From: Holtermannia corniformis
Lineage: Eukaryota > Basidiomycota > Tremellomycetes > Holtermanniales
Reading direction: 5' to 3'
NCBI GenBank assembly: GCA_001599935.1
Contig: BCIJ01000009.1
Coordinates: 300,226 to 364,225, forward strand
Length of the DNA: 64,000 bases
A program made the translations under genes and the position numbers. This document shows positions 1 to 12,656 of the stretch, piece by piece (position 1 is the stretch's first letter; every line of letters starts with the position of its first letter). The notes under the pieces were generated by a model, which saw only the letters and a program-made list of their open reading frames with translations, was not told the DNA's origin and did no database searches.

Positions 1-2864
1 TCGTCAACACCCTCGTCATCGACAGCGTCACCCACATATGCAGATGAAGCCACTAGGTCGGCAAACACCTGCCATTCGATCAACAAAGGCCCTCTCTCGA
101 TCATACGACGCACCATGCACTCGCAGATCTGGCGACTAGAGGCAAGGGACAGCTTGACGGATCGATTCATACTTCGATTCAGAGGCGTCTCTGTCCCCGA
201 CGGACTCTTGAGCAGTTCTGGGTGATAGACCAGTGCGAGCACGGCGTTCGCCCAGAGATGTAACGACAGAAAGGTACCCTGTTGGTGTTAGTAACTTTGT
301 GATGACAACCCACAGCTAGGCGCACCGCGTGCCCTCTCGACTGCTGGTGCTTGAAATTGTCGACGCTCCAGCGCATCACGTCGGGCAGGTTACTATAGAA
401 TTGTACCAGACGCGTTTGCAGTTCTGCCAACAGCTCTGGCAGGGGCTCATTCGTCGCCACCAGAGTCCGGGCGCGCCCACGCCGACCGTTTAGGACGTTC
501 GAGATGCGCCCACAAATGATCATGAGCTTGACGAGGTGGACGAATGGGATGGGTTCGACAGATTCGGGGGCTGCATCGGGCATGTTGCGGGATGGGTCGG
601 GGAAGAAGTCGTCGTCGCCTGGAAGGGGTATCTCGATGATGTCCTCTGGGATCGAAGCAGGTCGTCCAGTACTGAGTGCTTATATCAGCAATCAGTGATG
701 CCTCCCTTGGCAGCACTGACGAGAAAGCAAGATATCTGTCGGTGATGTACAAAGACCAGAACAGCAGCCTTGTTCGAGTGACGTGCGCTTTGCTCTCGTA
801 GATCTCCGAGACCTGTCGATTCGTTAGTGCTTAGTTACACATTGTAGACTACGCACCTCGTGCAAGCCAAGGTCGATCGCCATCCGGAAAGCCATGCTAC
901 GGCACGTCAGTCGTTTGCCCCACGCGCCAAAACCGACACTTGCCCGGAATATTGCTGCAGCCCGTCAGCAGTGTTGGACCCATTCAAGCGGCAAACTCAC
1001 CCAAAGCCCGCTCTCCGAGTTTTGCCCAAAGTTGGCCCATGAGAGCAGCAGCAACGACGTCACGACGTCGTGAGCTGGTAGGTGGAGGAGGGGTGTGCCA
1101 AGCTCCTGTGCCTAATCGAGATGTTAATCTGCCGCATCGCGCGCATCGTCTCGTCTACCCACCTTGGCCATGAATGTGACACAAGCCTGGCGGAGAGTCA
1201 GTTGCGTTGATACACGAGTGAGGCAACTTGCCTGTGGTGGACAGTCTTTGTTCGACTCGAGGAATCTTAGCCTAATCAGCCTGCCATCCCGTCAATGGCC
1301 TTCCTGTGCCCACCTCGCCGACAGAGCACATATACCTACAAGCCATCAGTGCAGCCCGTACGATATACCGCAGTACTCACTCAGCATCATGAAAGCCGAC
1401 ATTGTCCCCGTCGCAATCCTCTCCTCCATCCTCCGCCGACTGACGCTCGGGAAATGCTGCGACATGTTTGCAAAGAAGCACTCGAAGAGCGGACCGTAGA
1501 TATGTGGGTATGGCATGCCTGAGCTGTCGAAGAGGTCTTCTGGTGCTGGCGCTGGGATGTTGGGATTCGAAGGCGGTTCGGACTCGGGGACGGGTGCGGC
1601 GGCGATGGGCGTCGAAGCCGAGCGTCGTTGCAGTTTGAGTGAGATCCGATTGATGCCGGGGCTAGCAAGGTTAGCAGGCTCTCGTGCGCGTGGTGATTAG
1701 CTAACTGGATCGCAGTCGAGCCAGACTGAGATTGCATCAGCATGATACGTCGTCGGAGTCTACGAGCACTCACAAACCGATAATAGTACAGTTCGAGCTC
1801 CTTGCCCTCGTTCGGATCGCCCGAGATGTACGCCGTCTGACTCTCCAAAGCCGACATGAGCTTTACAGCCTCCGTGTTTGGCGAAAAGCCCGATGTCGGC
1901 AACGTGACGTTTGACTCGATGGAGCCTGCCATGCCAACCGATGGGTCCATCGAGTAGCCGTGTGCGGAACCGCTCATGTTCGAAGTCGTCTCGTCCGGGG
2001 TGAATCCCGCCGGCCAAGCATACGTTTGCTGCTGGCTACTTGATGACCCCCACAAGTCCGTCGAGGCCGTCGTGAAGGCCGACGGGCCCGGTTGACGATC
2101 CGGATTGAAAAAGTCAAACATCTGAACGCGGGTCAGCTCTGGCTCGGCCAACCAGACACGGACATACCGAAGAGCTAGGGGTCTGGATGCCAGGATCAAA
2201 GCTCGAAGCAGCGACGGTCTTTGGAAAGTACATTTCGCCCGTTTGTCTTGAAGCTTGGCTCGCCTGCTTTTCGGCCTCCTCCATCTCTTTGCGTGTTCGC
2301 TTGCGTTTCCGGCCCGTAGGCCACTCGCACTCGGCATGCGTCTTGATACAGACCTGTGTTGAGCCATGTCAGCGACTTGCTGGTGGAAGCTCGAGAGACC
2401 ACCGTCGTCTACAGACCTGACAAGCCGGCTTCTCGCCTGAACACCGGACCCTCCTGGCTCTGCAGTTGAGCTAGAGCGCGCCACACCACGTCAGCAGCTT
2501 CTCGCCCGCACTCGGTGTTATAAACGCCCAAGTCGGAGACTCACACAGGCGAGCTGCACGCGATTGATGCCACCACTGCGCAACGGGTCAGCTTGGTTCC
2601 ACTTCCCGGTCCGCCACCCGACCGACCCTTCCTTTGAAGACTCTGCGGGCGTGCCGTGCTGCTTGCCGTTGGATGGCTCGCTGCTGCCGCTTGCCATTGC
2701 GCCAGAGGTGATGCTGCTGGCGTCACTTGGAGACGCTGGGTGCTAAACTCGCTCTGGCGCGGGCTCAACCTTGGGCCGCATACAGTTCTCGCTCGGCGAT
2801 CACGGGGTTCAACCTCTCGTAAGGCCAGAGTGCGACTTTGGACGAAGGGACGATTGGGACCCAT
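1..2864 (-). CDS. Zn2Cys6 fungal-specific transcription factor (3' end off the window)
   Basis: A nuclear DNA-binding regulator. The start ATG at 2864 opens an exon that splices to one ending just before the metal cluster. The cluster is split by introns at 2470-2540 and near 2350-2415. After splicing it shows C-x2-C-x6-C-x6-C-x2-C-x6-C (AC-LNC-RARRVRC-SGEKPAC-QVC-IKTHAEC), followed by a basic RKRKRTRKE stretch. Further on lie a Ser/Gln-rich linker, the segment GINRISLKLQ, and near 600-790 the residues WRMAIDLGLHE and MYITDRYLAF, typical of the fungal_trans middle homology domain. At least eight short introns are implied. The reading still runs in frame at base 1, so the C-terminus is missing. 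The target genes cannot be told from sequence. Family assignment is secure; individual exon joins are hand-made. Confidence 0.85.
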
Positions 2865-2914
2865 GATACATTGAGAAGTGCTGCTACGTCGATCCGATGC
2901 CACGCCATCTGGTC

Positions 2915-4360
2915 TTACTTCTTGCTCGACTGGAAAGCAGAGTCGTCGGCCACTACAGTCAAAAAGCGTCAACGGATTCGGACCGAGTCGCGTGCGGTCC
3001 ACTGACCGTTCAACAGCAAGCTGCCAGCGTCCAGCACGACCTTGTTACCCGACTGAGCGAGCGTGCCCGCAATCTCACGCGCGGCCTCGAGCCGGCGGAG
3101 CTGCAAGAAGCCCTTGTTGGTCCGGACGGCTTCACCAATGAGCTCGGCCGAACGCGCCTCACCCTGAGCGCGGACAATGATCGACTGCTTCTCTTGCAAC
3201 GCCTGGTCGACGAGGAACGCGGCGCGCTGGGCAACCTGTTGGGCGACCTGCTTGGCTAGAGACGAGACGAGTCAGTCTGGTTCGCGTGTCGTACAGCGTG
3301 ACGCACCCTCGACGGCGTGGGTGAATTCGGGGCTGAAAGCGACATGGGTGATCGAGACATCGTCCAAGATCAAGTTGAACCGTCTCGCACGGCGCATCAA
3401 GTTCTCGCGGACAAGGCGTGAGACCTGCCTTCGTCAATCGCTTGATTCGCCTCGCGCAGTGAAGACAACTGACCATCTCTCGCTGGGTGATCAACTGGCT
3501 CGCGTTGAACTGGGCAACGACGCTCTTCAACACCTCGTTGACGATCGATGGCAGCACGCGCTCGTCATAGTCGGTCCCGAGCTCGCGGTAACTGTGGCGC
3601 AATGTCAGTCGCTACCAAGTCGAATGGTCCGATACCAACATGGTAGGCAAGTCGTTTACAGATGGCCGTGACAGTACACGGCAGGTAATGTTGACCTATT
3701 GATCGCGTCAGTTGGCTCGGTCGGCCAGCGATGCGGATCATCACCATCTGCAAGTCTTTGGTGCCGGTAAGCGAGGCAATGTTGCGTGGCTTGGCGCGGA
3801 CATCGTAGATGATCGGCGACTCGAGCCAAGGGATCTACCCAGGCCGTAAGTTTTGGGACAACAGAGGCGACCGATCTAAGCGACGCACCACCAAATGGGT
3901 GCCTTCGGGGTAAATATCCGACCGGACACCATGCAACCTGTCGGATGTGAGTACGGGACGGCTAACATCGCAGCTTGATAGCTGCTTCAGCGGGACCCAT
4001 ACTGACCTCGAGTACTTGATCGCACGATGACCACCGTCCACTGTGCATCGAGTAAGCTCTCATCGTCCTCGATCGACGTCACCAATGCCGCACGAACCGT
4101 TGAACAAGCTCTGGTTGATCGCGATCCCTCCCACGGCCAGTGTCACGAGCAGACCGCTACCCGCCATGAAGCCCTTGAAGCCTCCTGGGATCTGCCCGCC
4201 GGGTCCTCCCCGCCCGCCGCCACCGCCTGTAGCTTGCAGCCGAGCCCGATTGAGCTGCTGCGCGAGCCGGGCGAACGCTTCCTTGCCTGATGTGTGGGAC
4301 AGATCATCAGTGTATGAGCGGGATGTACTGTTGGGAGTTGAACAGACCTGGTTGTTGCAT
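2915..4360 (-). CDS. PHB2: Prohibitin-2, mitochondrial inner-membrane scaffold subunit
   Basis: PHB2 forms ring complexes with PHB1 in the inner mitochondrial membrane and stabilises newly made respiratory subunits. Exon 1 is tiny (ATG CAA CAA CCA G at 4360). The next exon carries a Gly-rich stretch and one hydrophobic anchor ([17 protein letters not shown]). The SPFH/band-7 core follows, with [20 protein letters not shown] and [20 protein letters not shown], then the coiled-coil part ending [21 protein letters not shown] last intron after LLLN leads to a short tail ending QSSKK and stop TAA at 2915-2917. These phrases match PHB2 rather than PHB1. It lies only about 50 bp upstream of the transcription-factor start, same strand, and shares a promoter of about 260 bp with the carboxylase gene on the other side. 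Confidence 0.93.
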
Positions 4361-4621
4361 CGTTTGAAGAGAAGATGAGCAAAAGGCGATCCCGGTTGGC
4401 GAGCGTCGGTGTCTTCGATGGCAGAAGCGCATCTTATCAATCCATCGGCACAGTTGGCAAGGGAGGTTTGACACGTCATAAATAAACTCTTGTTTAGGGG
4501 GCCCCAGTTTGCCACCCGACTCAGCTGACCACCCACAACGCGGACCATGACAGCCAGCAGGCCAGTCAGGCAGCCAGCAGGGCAGTCGTCGGCAGCAGCA
4601 GATAGCAGCATTGCAATCACG

Positions 4622-7577
4622 ATGCGTAGACGCTTCATCTCGATCCCACCAGCTTTGCTATCCCGCACCGGAAAGACTTTGCCGAGACTGGCTGCACCGC
4701 GTACCTCGTCGGGCAGCTGCACTCGACAGCAGACGAATCATGCAGTACCTCGCCAGAGTCGGTCTCAAGGCTGATGAGTAGCCAGCTATAGTGCTGACAG
4801 TCTGCAGGTATTCGCACGGCCACTGCCACCCCTCCAGCATTGGCCAGACCGTTGGTCAACAAGGTCCTCATCGCCAACCGGTATGTACTCTTTGAAACCG
4901 ACTGCGAGCTATCGAGGCTGATGCGATCGCATCTCAGAGGAGAGATTGCATGCCGGATCATGCGAACATGCCACGCTCTTGGCGTCAAGACCGTCGCCGT
5001 GTACTCTGAAGCCGACGCCGACTGCGTACACGTAAAGATGGTCTGTGCATGTTAGCTAGCAGTAACATGTTTGCTGATGCCATGCGTCGCGCTCTAGGCC
5101 GACGAGGCGTACTGTATCGGTCCTGCCGCGAGCGTGCAAAGCTATGTACGTGTTCCCGTCGCTTGGCGCTCGCTACGATTGACGCTCGACTTAGCTTGAC
5201 ATCCCGAAAGTGATCGGAGCAGCGTTGGCTTCGGGTGCAGAAGTGCGTTGCCTGGGCTTCAAAATCTCCCAACACTGACACCCTCGCTCGTCAGGCTATA
5301 CACCCCGGGTCGGTTGGCACTCGACTATCCGGATCAGATACTAATGTCGTAGTTATGGCTTCTTGTCTGAATCCGCCGTGTTTGCGGCACAAGTCAATGC
5401 CGCGGGTCTGATCTTCATCGGCCCTCCGACGTCTGCTATCAAGAGTATGGGCTCGAAGCGGGCCAGCAAGGAGATCATGCTCGGTCAGTACGACCGCCCA
5501 CATCCACGATTCGAGCCACTGACGCCTCGCAGCCGCCGGAGTTCCCTGCGTACCGTCCGTCGAACCAGCCGCACTTTCATCACAGACTGATATCCTAAGG
5601 GGCTATCACGGTGCCGACCAATCGACCGACACCCTCACAGCGCAAGCAGCCGCGATCGGGTTCCCACTGCTCATCAAGCCGACCCACGGCGGCGGCGGCA
5701 AGGGCATGCGCATCTCGCACTCGCTCGACGACTTCACCGAAGAGCTCCAAGCAGCCAAGCGCGAAGCCGCAAAGTCATTCGCAAACGATGAAGTGTTGCT
5801 CGAGCGCTACCTGACGAAACCGAGGCATATTGAAGTGCAAGTGTTTGCGGATGCGATCGGTGGCTGTGTGAGCTTGTGGGAGAGGGACTGCTCGGTCCAG
5901 CGGCGGCATCAGAGTAGGTTTGGGCGGATTGCAGCGCGTCTGAGCTGATGAGGCGGCAGAGATCATAGAGGAAGCGCCGGCGCCTGGTTTGAGTGCGGAA
6001 ACGAGAGCCGAGATGGGCGCGAAAGCCGTCGCAGCGGCCAAGGCTGTCGACTAGTGGGTTGCGGGGAGTTGTCATCAGTAGTGACACCTGCTAACTCGCC
6101 TGTAGTGTCGGCGCGGGCACAGTCGAGTTCATTGTCGACGACCACACGGGCGAGTACTTTTTCATGGAAATGTCCGTATCGTTAAAGTAGCTGAGCGTAT
6201 GGTTGACGATATGCAGGAACACGCGGTTGCAGGTCGAGTGAGCGCACCGTCTCACTGCCCAAGTGACCGCTCACGGCCGTAGGCACCCAGTCACGGAGAT
6301 GATCACCGGCCTCGACCTCGTTCAGTGGCAACTAGAGATCGCATCAGGCAACGCGCTCCCTCTGTCCCAAGATGAAATCCCACTGCTCGGCCACTCGTTC
6401 GAAGCGCGCATCTACGCCGAGCGCCCACGTAGCAACTTTTTGCCAGACGTCGGTCGCTTGCTGCACGTCACGCCGCCAAACGCCTCGACGCCGCATCGAC
6501 TCGAGACGGGGTTCGTCGAAGGGGACGAGATCTCGTCGTTCTATGACCCAATGGTGAGCTCTGTCTACCGTCCGACTCGCGCTGAAGCAGGTGCTGGTGA
6601 TCAGATCGCAAAGCTCGTAGTGCACGGTCGAGACCGCGCAGACGCGCTCGCAAGACTACGCCAAGCGCTCGGTGAATACCAAGTCGTGGGACCAAGCACC
6701 AACGTCGAGTTCCTCAAGGCTCTTGCGGCGCACCCAGAGTTCGAGCGCGCTGAAGTCGAGACTGGGTTCATCGCGGTGCGCTTTGCCTCGTTCGTCCAAG
6801 AGTCAGGGCTGGGGCTGACGCACGCAGCGCTATCACGACGATTTGTTCCCCGCACTTGAGCCAGCGCCAGCATCAGTGCTAGCACAGGCGGCGTTGTATA
6901 TCGTCCAACAAGATCTACAAGCGTACCAGCGCTCTTCCGGATCGGGCGTCTGGTCTGCCCTCGCGTTTCGCCGCTTTGGACAGCCGTACACGCGCACGTT
7001 GAAGCTCCTCTCTGGCGGTGCAACAGCCGCAGAGTGTACAGAGTCGCAAGTGACACTCGGGATCGATCACGATCAATCGTGGACCGTGACTGTAGCCACG
7101 CCTGGCGCCGAGCCCATCACGTACCACCACGTACAAACCTCGCTTGGACCGTCATCGACTGAGCTCGTGTCCCGCCTCGGCGTTGAAACGGTCACGAGCT
7201 CCATCATCCCGCGCCAAGCCAAGCACCCGACCGACGGACGCACGCTCCATATCTTCCAGACTGGGCTCGAGCATATCATCTACCTCCCGGCCCCGGCTCA
7301 TTCCGTCGCCGAAACACCGTCTGCGACGACCAAGGGAGACAAGCTGGCGCTGCATAGCCCCATGCCGGCCAGCATCATCGACGTGCGCGTCGCCGTCGGC
7401 GATACCGTCGTGGCGGGTCAAGTGTGCTGCGTGCTCGAGAGCATGAAGATGGAGATCAGTATCCGTGCTGACGGTCCCGGCGTGGTCAAGCGCTTGGGCG
7501 TCAGCAAGGGGGACGTCGTGGCTGAAGGTCAGATGCTGGTGTTACTTGCCGCGCAAGGAGAGGAGCATTGTTCATGA
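4622..7577 (+). CDS. MCCC1: Methylcrotonoyl-CoA carboxylase, biotin-containing alpha subunit
   Basis: Mitochondrial enzyme subunit of leucine breakdown: it carboxylates biotin with ATP and bicarbonate for transfer to 3-methylcrotonoyl-CoA. The chosen ATG (4622) gives an Arg/Ser-rich, presequence-like start ([15 protein letters not shown]). The biotin carboxylase domain begins [14 protein letters not shown] and includes [14 protein letters not shown], the Gly-rich ATP loop [11 protein letters not shown] and [17 protein letters not shown]. The C-terminal biotinyl domain carries the lysine in ESMKME near 7440, just before the stop at 7577. About eight introns are implied; the first donor is uncertain. 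Pyruvate, acetyl-CoA and propionyl-CoA carboxylases share the front domain. The overall size and a free C-terminal biotin domain favour MCC or PCC alpha, and MCC is the usual one in fungi. The beta subunit is not in this window. Confidence 0.85.
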
Positions 7578-7849
7578 TTTCATGGGTAGTTGGTATAGAT
7601 GCCATGTACAACAGTGCCTCGCGGCTTCACTCTGCCTCTTCGTACAGTCGTGTTGTCTGTGACGATGCGTCAGCTTGCGATACGATCAGGCGGAACAAGG
7701 CAGGGCGGAAAAAGGTTGGGATCAGGTACAGTAAGGTTGACATCGCGGCCGCCGAAGCGACCTCAGGCTCATTAAATCAGGTTTGTAAAGCATCACAAGA
7801 GGGTGAAACAGGACCGGGCAGGAAGGAAAACACGGACAGACACTGACCC

Positions 7850-8846
7850 TCAGCGGACAATGACCTCGCCTTCGACCGCGTCACGTTCAAGACCGAGCTT
7901 GTCGAGAAGCTCGACATAGCCGACCTCGTCTTTACGGCGGAAATAGTTGAGCACGCGGGCGCGCTTGTGGACGAGAGTCCGAAGTGCGCGGCGGTTGTGC
8001 ACGTCGCGCCTGTTGGCTGAGAGGTGGTCGTGCAGTGAGCGGATGCGCTGGGTCAGGATCGCCGCTGATCACGCATCAGCTTGGGTTCGTCATCGGTCGA
8101 AGAGACATACCCTGCACTTCAGACGAGCCAGTGTCGAGACCCTTGCTCTCGTCCTGGCCGTGCCGTCCAAACGCCGCCACGATCCGTTCCCGGTTTACCA
8201 TCTCGATCCCGGCCTTGCTTGCGTTTCGCAGATCAAGCAGGCGCATCATCGTCTCGGTCTGCGCGGCTTGCTGGGCACCAACAGCGTCGAGTGCCGTCGC
8301 TTGCGCCTCGGGTGTCATCTGATCGTCATACGTGACGGCCGTCGAGACCTTTGGCAGGTGCTCAAACAAGAACTCCTGGTCCGCTCCCGCCGCCACGCCG
8401 GGTAAAAAGTGCGGTGGTTTCTCACCGACCGCGAAATTCGGTGGTTGGGAGTACCACACATCGTTTGCGTTCAGCACAGTCTGCTTCAGCAACGACGTAT
8501 CCCATTTAGTCTGGCTTGGCTCGGCGGCGGCAGCGCGTCGGGAGGGACCGGCGGCAGACGAAGGGATAAAGTAGCCCAGTACGGGGTCTGGCCGGCGCGC
8601 CTCCTTTTCCGTGACTGCGTCTTGACGCTGAGCGAGCACGCGTGCCTTCTTGCGGCGTGCAATCATCTTTACGCGCGATTCGAGAGTGATAGGAGACGAG
8701 TGGAAGCACGCAGAAGGTCCAGCCACGACGGGTCGTGCGGCTGGCCCAGTCGTCAGTGAACTGATCGATCTGTGGGACATTATGTACTGACCCGAGCTGA
8801 CCGCATGACGGAAAGCCAGCAGTGCTGTCGAAGGAGCTGATGCCAT
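7850..8846 (-). CDS. MRPS28: Mitochondrial small-subunit ribosomal protein uS15m
   Basis: A protein of the mitochondrial 30S-like subunit. ATG at 8846 starts a long N-terminal extension (Ala/Ser-rich, then RVKMIARRKKARVLAQR) as fungal uS15m proteins have. After one intron near 8025-8085 the C-terminal part reads HLSANRRDVHNRRALRTLVH then KRARVLNYFRRKDEVGYVEL, the classic S15 helix bundle (HxxxHxxDxHxxRxL pattern), ending EGEVIVR at 7850. The frame is open through 8700-8846, but a GTCAGT..AG pair near 8780 could mark another small intron. The gene faces the unknown gene at 9223 across about 375 bp of promoter. The symbol follows yeast naming. Confidence 0.9.
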
Positions 8847-9222
8847 TATGAGAAGTGGAAAGCACTGATGGGGAAAAGTTTGGTGTACTCAACTGCATGA
8901 TCCGCGGGTCAAAGTTCCTAGCACTCCTCTAGCAATTTGCAGTGTTAGCCGCGATCGACAGTGCGTCTTTCGCTGTGGCCATTGCGCGAGAAGCAGCGCT
9001 CCTGGCGATCACTTTGCTGACAATGGGCATGCATAGTGTGCACGCCAGCCAGTGGTACATATACTAGCGAGGCTATTCTCACCATCAGCAGCTTGCTCAC
9101 CGTTCCTCCACGGCGCGATCCACCCACTAGTCGCTCAAGACCGCACAGGGCCTCACCGTGACTGTACTCACCGAGTAGAGTATCCAGAGATCGACCTGCA
9201 TAGCAGTAGCGCCATCAGCACC
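8847..9222. promoter_or_regulatory. Divergent intergenic region between uS15m and an unknown gene
   Basis: About 375 bp separate two ATG codons pointing apart. I see no ORF with splice support and no recognisable element here. It presumably holds the 5' leaders and promoters of both genes; this is inference from position only. Confidence 0.4.
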
Positions 9223-10617
9223 ATGTCGCATCGCCAGCACTACTGCACCGAGCCTCACTGCGGCCTCAAGCACGACTCGGCAACGTACCCGCCCAGTCCG
9301 CCCGCCAGTCCGTCCCAGGTGCCAGCCAGGATCTCAAAGGGACCATCGCCCGGTCTAGCCCAAGTTCGGTGCTATACGCCCGATGAGGCCGAGATCCGGT
9401 GTGAGGTTGCGCGGGCTAGGCTGTGTATGGGTCGGAATCAGGACAGTCTCGGTAAAGTTCGTTTGGCCGTATCCGCAACGGGGGTACGGCTGATGGGTTG
9501 GGATAGATCTGGGCGTGGATCCGAGAAAACGATCCGACCTGGGCATTGACGGAGAAACGGTTACGCAAGGTTGCACACGCTGGCCATTCAGCGCCAGCAA
9601 CAGCAACAGTGCCGATGCTGCCGCCTTCGCCGCCATTAGAGCCCGCCAAACCAACCCCGATCCCAACAGCCCCTTCCAGCTCGGGGTAAGTCTCCTACCC
9701 ACTGAGTCCGACGTGGTCCTGACCGCCCAGGTCGTACGGGCAGCAAACCGCTCCCCGCCGCCCAGGCCACAAATGCCGCCATCGGAAGCGCAAGCCGGCT
9801 CCTTCGTCTCTAGAGCACATTGCTGCGCCACCACCGCAACCGACAACCGAGCCGTGTTCTGACCACGCAGGTTGTGGACCCAAATGTGCCGTCTGGCGTG
9901 CCAAGATGCTAGATAAACGACTGGATGCGCTCGATTGCGATCACCGCGATGGTCGGGATCAGAGCTGTCGTGACAGGACGGAAGGCTGACATGAGGGCAG
10001 TATTGATCCGGGTCCGGATCGCGGACGCTTTGGTGCAGAAAGCAAACCTTGACGAAGACTGCTCTGTCTCTCTATCGGTGCGTCAAGCCTACTTGCCACC
10101 CACGGCTCATCGCGCACAGCTTCACGTCTTTACAGACCCAACCACCGGGTCAGAATACGTGCTCGCGCCCGAACTCGTCCGAGCGTACCTCCCTACCGTT
10201 CCCAAGATCGGCGGGATCCGTAAGTCGTTCCCTAACCAGAAGAAAGCATGGCTCACTCGTGCAGTCATGCACTCGCTGTACACGTACAACCACGCCTACG
10301 GCCGTGGCACGCCACTGCACAGCGCGTCGATCGGGTCAGCTGGGTGCTGCGATTGGAGGCAGTGGAATGGCTGTCCGCAGGCGTTGGCGAAGCGCGCGTC
10401 GGTCGTGCCCGGCGCCGAAGGAGGGGGACAGAGGGACAGGGAGCGCGTTTGGTTGGTGGACGGCGATGCCGAGGTGCTGATTGGGCCTGAATGCGAGCCG
10501 GTGCGGTCCTCGATTCTATACGTGACGGTCGGACGCTGATAGCTGGATCAACAGGACAAAGAGACGATTGACCCTGCCATCGTCTCGAGCAAGGGCAAGA
10601 ATCGCGCGAGGTGCTGA
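9223..10617 (+). CDS. Unrecognised multi-exon protein with Cys-rich middle segment
   Basis: No family recognised. The start MSHRQHYCTEPHCGLKHDS is followed by a Pro/Ser-rich linker. A long basic and Cys-containing stretch runs through 9727-9945, with CSDHAGCGPKCAVWRAKML and LDKRLDALDCDHRDG. After an intron come VRIADALVQKANLDEDCS and EYVLAPELVRAYLPTVPKIG. Two more introns, each with a clear branch site, lead to MHSLYTYNHAYGRGTPLH and a last exon reading DKETIDPAIVSSKGKNRARC before TGA at 10615. Frames join without stops when GT..AG introns of 40-60 nt are removed, which is why I believe this strand rather than the 164-codon frame opposite. The protein is expected to be soluble. It is convergent with LCB1, about 100 bp away. 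Confidence 0.6.
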
Positions 10618-10721
10618 CTGGGCGTGCCCGTCCATGGGATTATACGATGTAGCATTACGATTCGATTTCTATGTACCAGCTGTTCAGTTGCACAGTGCTC
10701 AGCGCCGCTCTGCACGCCACG

Positions 10722-12656
10722 TCAGTGCCTTGGTTGCCTACTGGCCGATCGAGCCGACTCACTGCCAACGACCTTTACGAGCGCATGCCTGATCACGCTG
10801 GCGGCCTTTTCCATGTCCTTTTTCGGCAGCGCACCACTGACGCACACCTTCAAGCTCGGTTCGGCCTCGAAAGTCTCTTGACCTCGCAAACGCCTCGCAC
10901 GCGTCACAAGCACTCCATTGGCGAGGCATTCATCGACGACGTCTTGCAGCAGCTTCTCTTCGAGTTCGAGCGCGGCCGGAGGGTGGAGCAGGAAGATGTG
11001 GACCAAGCCTGAAGACGGGTGGGCTGGGACGTCGATCAACGCGTCGGTGTTTGGTTCTTGGAGTTTTTGCAGCGAGGCGCGGAGGATTGCATTGTTTTGT
11101 TGCAGGGATTGGAGCAAGGTCGGTTGCGTTGAGAGGAGGCGGATTGAGGTCGAGGCCGCGGTGGCGAGCAGGGTGGGCAGCGCGGCAGAGTAGACATAGG
11201 CGGAGCCGTTGATGCGCTAACGGTATCAGCTATGCAGTTTCGGATGAACCAAACGACTGACCTGGTGGTCGACGACGACTGACGAACCCGAGCAGAACCC
11301 GCCACCGGCTGCCAGGCCGTTGGCCATTGATCCGACGAGGATGTCGACGTCGGACGGCTGCATGGTCAGCATGATCATTATCGGCGCCGAATCCACGGAG
11401 AACACACCGAAGCACCATACAGCTCGGTCACACCACGGCCGTGCTCGCCGACCATGCCAAACGACTGCGACTCGTCGAGGATCAGGCGGAACTTGTAGCG
11501 CTTCTTGAGCTCGATCTGTTACAGTGTCAGCCCATCCGACGCCTTCTGCACTGATACGTGGGCAAGGCAACTCACCACTTTTGGCAGGTTCAACAGCTCG
11601 CCATCGTTTTCAAACACGCCCTCGGTCACGATGAACCTCCTGCCGACCTTTCCTCCTTTGCGCCTGTGCTCCCTCTCGACCGAGTGCAGGACTCGCTCAA
11701 GGTCGGCAACGTCATTGTGCGCGTACCATTTCACGGTACAGCGTGCAATCTGGACGCCCTTTTGGATGGCAAAGTTTGCCCCGCGGTCAGCGACGATGAC
11801 GTCGCCGCGCTTGGCGAAAGCGGGGATGACGGACGAGATGGTGGAAAAGGATTGCGAGTAGATGATGGTGGCCTGGGTGCCGAGGAAGGCACTGATGTCG
11901 GCTTCAAGCTGGTTGTGGACGTCTGGCTGGGATCAGCATATGTAGCAGGGGATAAGGGGGACGAGAGCAGTCCAAAGTCATGCGATGTAGATGGACACGA
12001 ACCCATGGTACCGTAGAACCCGGGCGGGCCGCAGGTGCCAACGCCATAGATCCTGAGCGTGTCGAGAGCAGTCTGCTTGACGGCGTCGGACTCGATCAGA
12101 CCGGCCCAGTTTGGTGATGCGAGGTTGGTGACCTAGCCAGCACGTCAGTTTGGTCTACCCCACTGACGCCAGAGCATACTCACCATCTTGCCGCTCGCCT
12201 GGATCTTGACCTTTACACCGGCGGGACCCGCAATGACCGGCAGGGACGGCAGGATGGCCGTCTCGAGGCTGTTTGCCGGTGCATCGATCAACGGTGCAGG
12301 CTGAAAGTCCTCCACGAGCTCGTCAATCTCCTGCAGGTCGAGTGCGACATGAGCACTGCATTCTTGACACTGGCTTGTGCACCGACCTTTTCACTGAGCT
12401 TGATCCAGTTCTTGCCTTCGCCTTCACCCCTCGTCCTGCCCTTGAGCAGGGTGCGGATCGCAAACGCGACAAGGACGAGTTCGAGCAGCGAGCGGCCCGG
12501 GTCATCCTGGTACGACGACTTGATGTAGCGAACGAGGATGGGCGAGCCTGGAACGCGGTGGAACGCGCGTTCGAGCGTGTGCAGCGCGACCGAGAGCACC
12601 GAGAGGAGCGAGAGCAGAGGCGCTGGGATCTCTGTTGTCCCCGGAGTCGATGCCAT
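10722..12656 (-). CDS. LCB1: Serine palmitoyltransferase subunit 1 (LCB1)
   Basis: LCB1 pairs with LCB2 in the ER membrane to make 3-ketosphinganine, the first step of sphingolipid synthesis. ATG at 12656 starts a luminal/hydrophobic N-terminus ([15 protein letters not shown]). Then follow [31 protein letters not shown], the PLP-fold core with [19 protein letters not shown] and [15 protein letters not shown], and [16 protein letters not shown]. Where catalytic alpha-oxoamine synthases have the PLP lysine, this protein reads [14 protein letters not shown] with no lysine, which identifies the non-catalytic LCB1 subunit. Five to six introns are implied. The C-terminus ends with an Arg/Ser tail at 10722. 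A 225-codon frame on the plus strand here is a shadow. Confidence 0.94.

Noticed and set aside
1387..2484. 365-codon open frame on the minus strand
   Set aside because: It reads straight through at least three introns of the Zn2Cys6 gene; only the part with FFNPDRQPGPSAF is the true frame.
9355..9846. 163-codon minus-strand frame opposite the 9.2-kb gene
   Set aside because: The plus strand gives consistent splice signals and joins over seven exons; the minus frame does not start or end at plausible sites.
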